Shown in pieces: positions 61,065-64,000 of a stretch of DNA of 64,000 nucleotides. Under the pieces are notes generated by a model. The model had not been told where the DNA came from and ran no database searches. It saw only the letters and a list, made by a program, of their open reading frames with translations. Source of the DNA: Sunxiuqinia sp963974515 (GTDB lineage Bacteria > Bacteroidota > Bacteroidia > Bacteroidales > Prolixibacteraceae); contig NZ_CAXBDD010000003.1 of NCBI RefSeq assembly GCF_963974515.1, positions 1 to 64,000 on the forward strand. Direction: 5' to 3'. The position numbers and the translations under genes are program-made. Positions within the stretch are counted from its first letter, which is position 1. Each line of letters starts with the position of its first letter.

Positions 61065-61778
61065 ATGAGATTATTACTATTTGCATTGCTAATTGGTGCT
61101 CTTTCGTTGCCTTCCTGTGTTCAGAACAAGAAAAAGGAAGCTGTACAACCTCTCGATACCAGTTCACTGGTTCATCAGGTTACGGTTGATGAAGTGATTC
61201 AAACCAGCACGTATACTTATTTGAAAGTAACTGAGAATAGCCAGGAAAAATGGCTGGCTGTAAACCGGCAGGAAGTTGAAGTGGGAGAGCAATATTATTA
61301 TGAATCGGCTCTGGAAATGAAGGATTTCGAAAGCAAAGCATTGGATCGGGTGTTTGAATCCATCTATTTTGTACAGAAATTCAGCAAACAGCCCATTGAG
61401 TCGAATAATCCGGTGGCCGGAAAACAATCGCCACAGGGTAAGGCTCTGGAAGATTTTAATGAAGGGCTTCAGGTCAATCCGGTCGAAGGCGGGTTGACTA
61501 TCGCTGAACTGTATGCATCGAAAGACGATTATTCAGGACAAAAAGTCATGGTAAAAGGGCAGGTTGTGAAAGTAAATAAGAACATCATGTCGCGCAATTG
61601 GCTACACATTCAGGACGGAACCAAGCATGGCGAAAATTACGACTTAACCATCACGTCGAGTGAAGCGGCTGAAGTGGGTGACGTGATTGTTGTTGAAGGT
61701 ACGGTCACCCTGGACAAAGATTTTGGTGCCGGCTATTTTTATGAACTGATCATGGAAGACGGAAAAATAAAGCAATAG
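61065..61778 (+). CDS. Lipoprotein with a C-terminal OB-fold-like domain
   Basis: A 237-residue lipoprotein (lipobox LPSC, Cys at about 18). It has two similar-sized modules, an N-terminal beta-rich one (TSTYTYLKVTENSQEKWLAV) and a C-terminal OB-fold-like one (KVMVKGQVVKVNKNIMSRNWLHIQDG). The NWLHIQDGT segment is common in NrfJ-like and other periplasmic OB-fold proteins. The function is unknown. Single-gene unit closed by a strong terminator 22 bases after the stop. Confidence 0.78.
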   Translation: MRLLLFALLIGALSLPSCVQNKKKEAVQPLDTSSLVHQVTVDEVIQTSTYTYLKVTENSQEKWLAVNRQEVEVGEQYYYESALEMKDFESKALDRVFESIYFVQKFSKQPIESNNPVAGKQSPQGKALEDFNEGLQVNPVEGGLTIAELYASKDDYSGQKVMVKGQVVKVNKNIMSRNWLHIQDGTKHGENYDLTITSSEAAEVGDVIVVEGTVTLDKDFGAGYFYELIMEDGKIKQ

Positions 61779-61800
61779 CTCGTTAAACGAGCAGAAACGA

Positions 61801-61836
61801 AAAAAGGGTGCCTGCTAAGCGGAGGCACCCTTTTTT
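61801..61836. terminator. Bidirectional intrinsic terminator
   Basis: Thirteen-base stem AAAAAGGGTGCCT (61801-61813) with AGGCACCCTTTTT (61823-61835), loop of nine. A- and T-runs on both sides let it serve the lipoprotein gene and the convergent small gene. Confidence 0.9.
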
Positions 61837-61843
61837 CATATGC

Positions 61844-62032
61844 TTATCGTTTCATATTAATTAACTGTGCATAAGTTTCATACTGAACTTCAATGCTTTT
61901 TGGTGAACATCGACGTATGGAACTCACCGATAAAAATCCCCTTAGGCGTAGACCGTGGTTTTTCATGGCTCGTTTCATAGGATCAAATTGTCTGCGTTTT
62001 ATGGTATCAGATGGGAATTGCACATCAATCAT
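61844..62032 (-). CDS. Small basic hypothetical protein
   Basis: A 62-residue basic frame (MIDVQFPSDTIKRRQFDPMK at the start, YAQLINMKR at the end). It lies directly upstream of the bidirectional terminator and has a plausible ribosome site (AAAGGA) just before the ATG. There is a 48-bp gap to the serine-hydrolase gene on the same strand. I recognise no family. It could be a real small protein or a chance frame in a 3' region. Confidence 0.35.
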   Translation of the reverse strand: MIDVQFPSDTIKRRQFDPMKRAMKNHGLRLRGFLSVSSIRRCSPKSIEVQYETYAQLINMKR

Positions 62033-62080
62033 TTCCTTTTACGTTGACTAAACATGCTCGTTTTATTGGGTTACCGGACT

Positions 62081-63262
62081 TTATTCTACCGGAGTGCTTA
62101 ATGTATCCACAGGCAGTGGGCTGACCTGATTTAAAAAGTGGCTGGCAATTTTTAAAACGGGCAGTTCATCCATTTCGTCTCCCAAGTTGGAGCAAATGCT
62201 AACCACCACCTTTTCCTCAGGGTAAACGGCAATTACCGAACTCCCTCCAATGGTGCTTCCCGCCTGTCCCAGTAGTTTCCGTCCATCGCGATCAACGGTG
62301 GCGAGCCATCCAAAACTACTGTTGAGTTGCTGCCCGGTACTCAGCTCATGCGGTTCCTGAAACAAGTCAATGCTCTCCTGACTGAAAAAGCCGGGTGCCA
62401 TAATTTGCTGGGCGGCTTTGTTTAAATCGTCGGCAGTTGATAAGAAGCCTACTGCTGGAGCCATAGGCGCCAGGTTCACTTTGGGGGCATTCACCAGGCG
62501 GGCGATGTAATCACGATGATAAGCATTGCTTCGATTCGGAATAATGCTCATTTGATTGTCAATTACAGTATTGTCAAGCCTGAGCGTGTCCAGAATGTTC
62601 TCACGAATCAGACTGGAGTAGCTCTTTTTAGTCAGATCCTCTGCCAGGATTCCCAGTAGCGCCAGGCTATAATCTGATCTGAAATAGTAGGTGTTGGGTT
62701 CGTATACCAACGGGTCATTTTCATACTCGCTGATGTAGTCTTTTAAGGTGCGAATCTGTGAATCTTGCTGAAGCAGTTGGCTTTGAGAGCTTTCCGGAAA
62801 TCCGGCAGTTTGAACGGCCAGCATCCGCAGGGTGAAATCGAAATCTTTCTTTGGAAATTCCGGAATATAGTCATAAAAGCTGTCATCCAGATCCAACAAA
62901 CCCTCTTCCTGCATCTTGGCAATTAGGAAGGCGGTAAACAACTGTGAACTGCTGCCTATGCGGAACTTAGTGTCACGGGTTACCGGGGTATTCAGTTCTG
63001 TGCTAGCCATGCCAAGTCCTTCAGACCAGACAATTTCGCCGTCAACCGAAACAGAAACCGAGGTGCCCGGGGTAAAGCTGGTGATCATGTGCGTGGCCAA
63101 CTCTTTTCGCGCATCCAAAATGGCTTGTTTGAATTCTTTTTTGTAGATCGGTCCATTCTCAGGTTTCTTCTTGTTGCAGGAAGAAAAACTTAGAATAATT
63201 ACAAGAATTGGCACGATTGTTCTAATTGCTGAAATGGTTCGGGTAATTTTCTTTTCCATCAT
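62081..63262 (-). CDS. Beta-lactamase-fold lipoprotein with altered catalytic motifs
   Basis: A 393-residue lipoprotein (lipobox FSSC, Cys at about 29) with a class C beta-lactamase / serine hydrolase fold. The overall pattern is clear (GTSVSVSVDGEIVWSEGLG, KFRIGSSSQLFTAFLIAKM, LAPMAPAVGFLSTADDLNKA). At the SxxK motif it reads Ser104-Ser-Ser-Gln107, so the catalytic Lys is Gln. The YxN position reads Arg195-Ser-Asp. The HxG/KTG-like motif reads GQAGS. With all three motifs changed it is probably not a hydrolase and may instead bind peptidoglycan or act as a regulator. Either of two adjacent ATGs may be the start. Confidence 0.85.
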   Translation of the reverse strand: MMEKKITRTISAIRTIVPILVIILSFSSCNKKKPENGPIYKKEFKQAILDARKELATHMITSFTPGTSVSVSVDGEIVWSEGLGMASTELNTPVTRDTKFRIGSSSQLFTAFLIAKMQEEGLLDLDDSFYDYIPEFPKKDFDFTLRMLAVQTAGFPESSQSQLLQQDSQIRTLKDYISEYENDPLVYEPNTYYFRSDYSLALLGILAEDLTKKSYSSLIRENILDTLRLDNTVIDNQMSIIPNRSNAYHRDYIARLVNAPKVNLAPMAPAVGFLSTADDLNKAAQQIMAPGFFSQESIDLFQEPHELSTGQQLNSSFGWLATVDRDGRKLLGQAGSTIGGSSVIAVYPEEKVVVSICSNLGDEMDELPVLKIASHFLNQVSPLPVDTLSTPVE

Positions 63263-63615
63263 TCTAAATTTATTAAAAACGTCTAATTAGTTATGAAATG
63301 TTTTGGATTGAGGAGACCGCCTCCCCAGAAAATTTGCAGCCCTGAAAATAGTAAAATCAATGAAATTTGAGCCGGGTTGCGCCGTAAAAAAAATAAACAG
63401 CCTGTAGTAGCTAATTTTCGGTTGCCGAAAACCTCCATTTTTAAATTATTTAATGCAATCCCATTGGTGGCATGCGGAGGCTTGGGCGACATTCAGAGAA
63501 GGCTCCTTGCCGAAAAATCAGACAAGTCCATGACGAAGGCAGGAAGTGATTAGTCGGTTTTCATTTGATCAGGGTCGTAGTCTTCTGGTTCGATTTTTGT
63601 TAAAAACCTGCTTCA
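63263..63615. other. Gene-free stretch between the serine-hydrolase-like gene and dapA
   Basis: About 350 bp. A 69-codon minus-strand frame (63283-63492) begins MSPKPPHATNGIAL, but its low-complexity composition and lack of a ribosome site make it doubtful. I see no tRNA, promoter consensus or repeat array. Confidence 0.5.
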
Positions 63616-63664
63616 AAAATAGAAAAAGAGATGCACCAACCCGTTGCATCTCTTTTTCTATTTT
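63616..63664. terminator. Twenty-base-pair terminator hairpin after dapA
   Basis: Perfect stem 63616-63635 with 63645-63664 (core AGAGATGCA / TGCATCTCT), nine-base loop and A/T-rich arms. It ends dapA on the minus strand, 13 bases after the stop, and may work both ways. Confidence 0.9.
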
Positions 63665-63676
63665 CTTTGGTTGCCT

Positions 63677-64000
63677 TTAAAGCAAAGTTTTCAATTCCGC
63701 CTCAATTTGGCCATACAGTTTTTTACTGATGGGGTAAAGTGGCAGGCGGACAATGCTTTTCAATTTGCCGGTAATTTCCATGGCCGCCTTCACGCCACCC
63801 GGATTTCCCTCGCGGAACAGCAGTTTGAAAAAGTCGATCATTTGCAGGTGCAGCTCACGCGCCTCAGCAAATTTCCCTTCGTTGGCGAAATGAATCAGCT
63901 GGCTCAGCTTTCCAGGAAGCACATTGGCTACCACTGAAATGACACCAATCCCGCCAACAGCAATGATCGGTAAAGCCAGTACATCGTCGCCCGAAATAAC
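63677..64000 (-). CDS. dapA: 4-hydroxy-tetrahydrodipicolinate synthase, C-terminal part (cut by window end)
   Basis: 107 C-terminal residues of DapA, the enzyme that condenses pyruvate with aspartate semialdehyde in lysine and diaminopimelate synthesis. The frame runs off the window at base 64000, so the start is not visible. Diagnostic sequence: VISGDDVLALPIIAVGGIGV, followed by ISVVANVLPGKL and the helical C-terminal domain. An in-frame GTG at 63934 is internal and not a start. The catalytic Lys and Tyr lie beyond the window. Confidence 0.93.
   Translation of the reverse strand, partial: VISGDDVLALPIIAVGGIGVISVVANVLPGKLSQLIHFANEGKFAEARELHLQMIDFFKLLFREGNPGGVKAAMEITGKLKSIVRLPLYPISKKLYGQIEAELKTLL

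Noticed and set aside
63283..63492. 69-codon minus-strand frame as a gene
   Set aside because: No ribosome site, odd composition, and no recognisable domain.
1..64000. Mobile elements, rRNA and tRNA
   Set aside because: No transposase, integrase, rRNA sequence or tRNA cloverleaf was recognised on either strand.

Overview
The window looks like a chromosomal stretch of an anaerobic or facultative Bacteroidota bacterium, probably of the Marinilabiliales/Prolixibacteraceae type (the order/family level is inference). Signs are: promoter -7 elements matching the Bacteroidota consensus TAnnTTTG about 20-30 nt before many starts; many SPII lipoproteins; FKBP lipoproteins; a DUF4301 protein; and a TCA operon (acnA, two isocitrate dehydrogenases, gltA) whose aconitase and citrate synthase are of the mitochondrion-like kind known from Bacteroides. 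I see no rRNA, tRNA, CRISPR array, transposase or prophage. The last gene (dapA) is cut by the window end.

Layout. 0-13 kb is housekeeping: recF with a DUF721 gene, ndk, a DHH phosphoesterase, two FKBP lipoproteins, an IspZ-like/NUDIX fusion, tex, pspC, an AGCS symporter, a receiver-only response regulator and mutS2. 13-16 kb holds an SSS symporter, a PadR regulator and a membrane-spanning winged-helix regulator. That regulator is divergent from an operon (16.0-19.6 kb) of three exported proteins: a two-domain DUF1080 protein, a TIM-barrel lipoprotein and a Tat-exported Gfo/Idh oxidoreductase. This gene set resembles the periplasmic 3-keto-glycoside pathway.

20.1-34.5 kb is the most unusual part. 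Ten same-strand genes encode five PQQ-like beta-propellers, one NHL-type propeller, a tiny four-cysteine Tat-like protein, a Tat-exported ferredoxin with four predicted [4Fe-4S] clusters, a NapH/MauN-type membrane ferredoxin, a cytoplasmic NuoE/NuoF/ferredoxin fusion, and a GltD-like flavoprotein that lacks its NAD(P)H domain. Read together they suggest an uncharacterised electron conduit between cytoplasmic NAD(H) and the periplasm, with the propellers as exported partners. The direction and substrate are unknown. A glycosyltransferase and an ABC/FtsX exporter follow.

39.8-43.5 kb has a CoA-disulfide-reductase-like flavoprotein with three rhodanese domains, a membrane-anchored thioredoxin and a Crp/Fnr regulator. 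After about 1.1 kb of mostly non-coding DNA comes the TCA operon. 51-64 kb contains a phosphosulfolactate synthase/TPR pair, DUF4301, two radical SAM proteins (YhcC-like and YgiQ), a DUF4197 lipoprotein, a fused PlsC/GNAT acyltransferase of the ornithine/glycine-lipid type, an OB-fold-like lipoprotein, a beta-lactamase-fold protein with altered catalytic motifs, and the C-terminal part of dapA.
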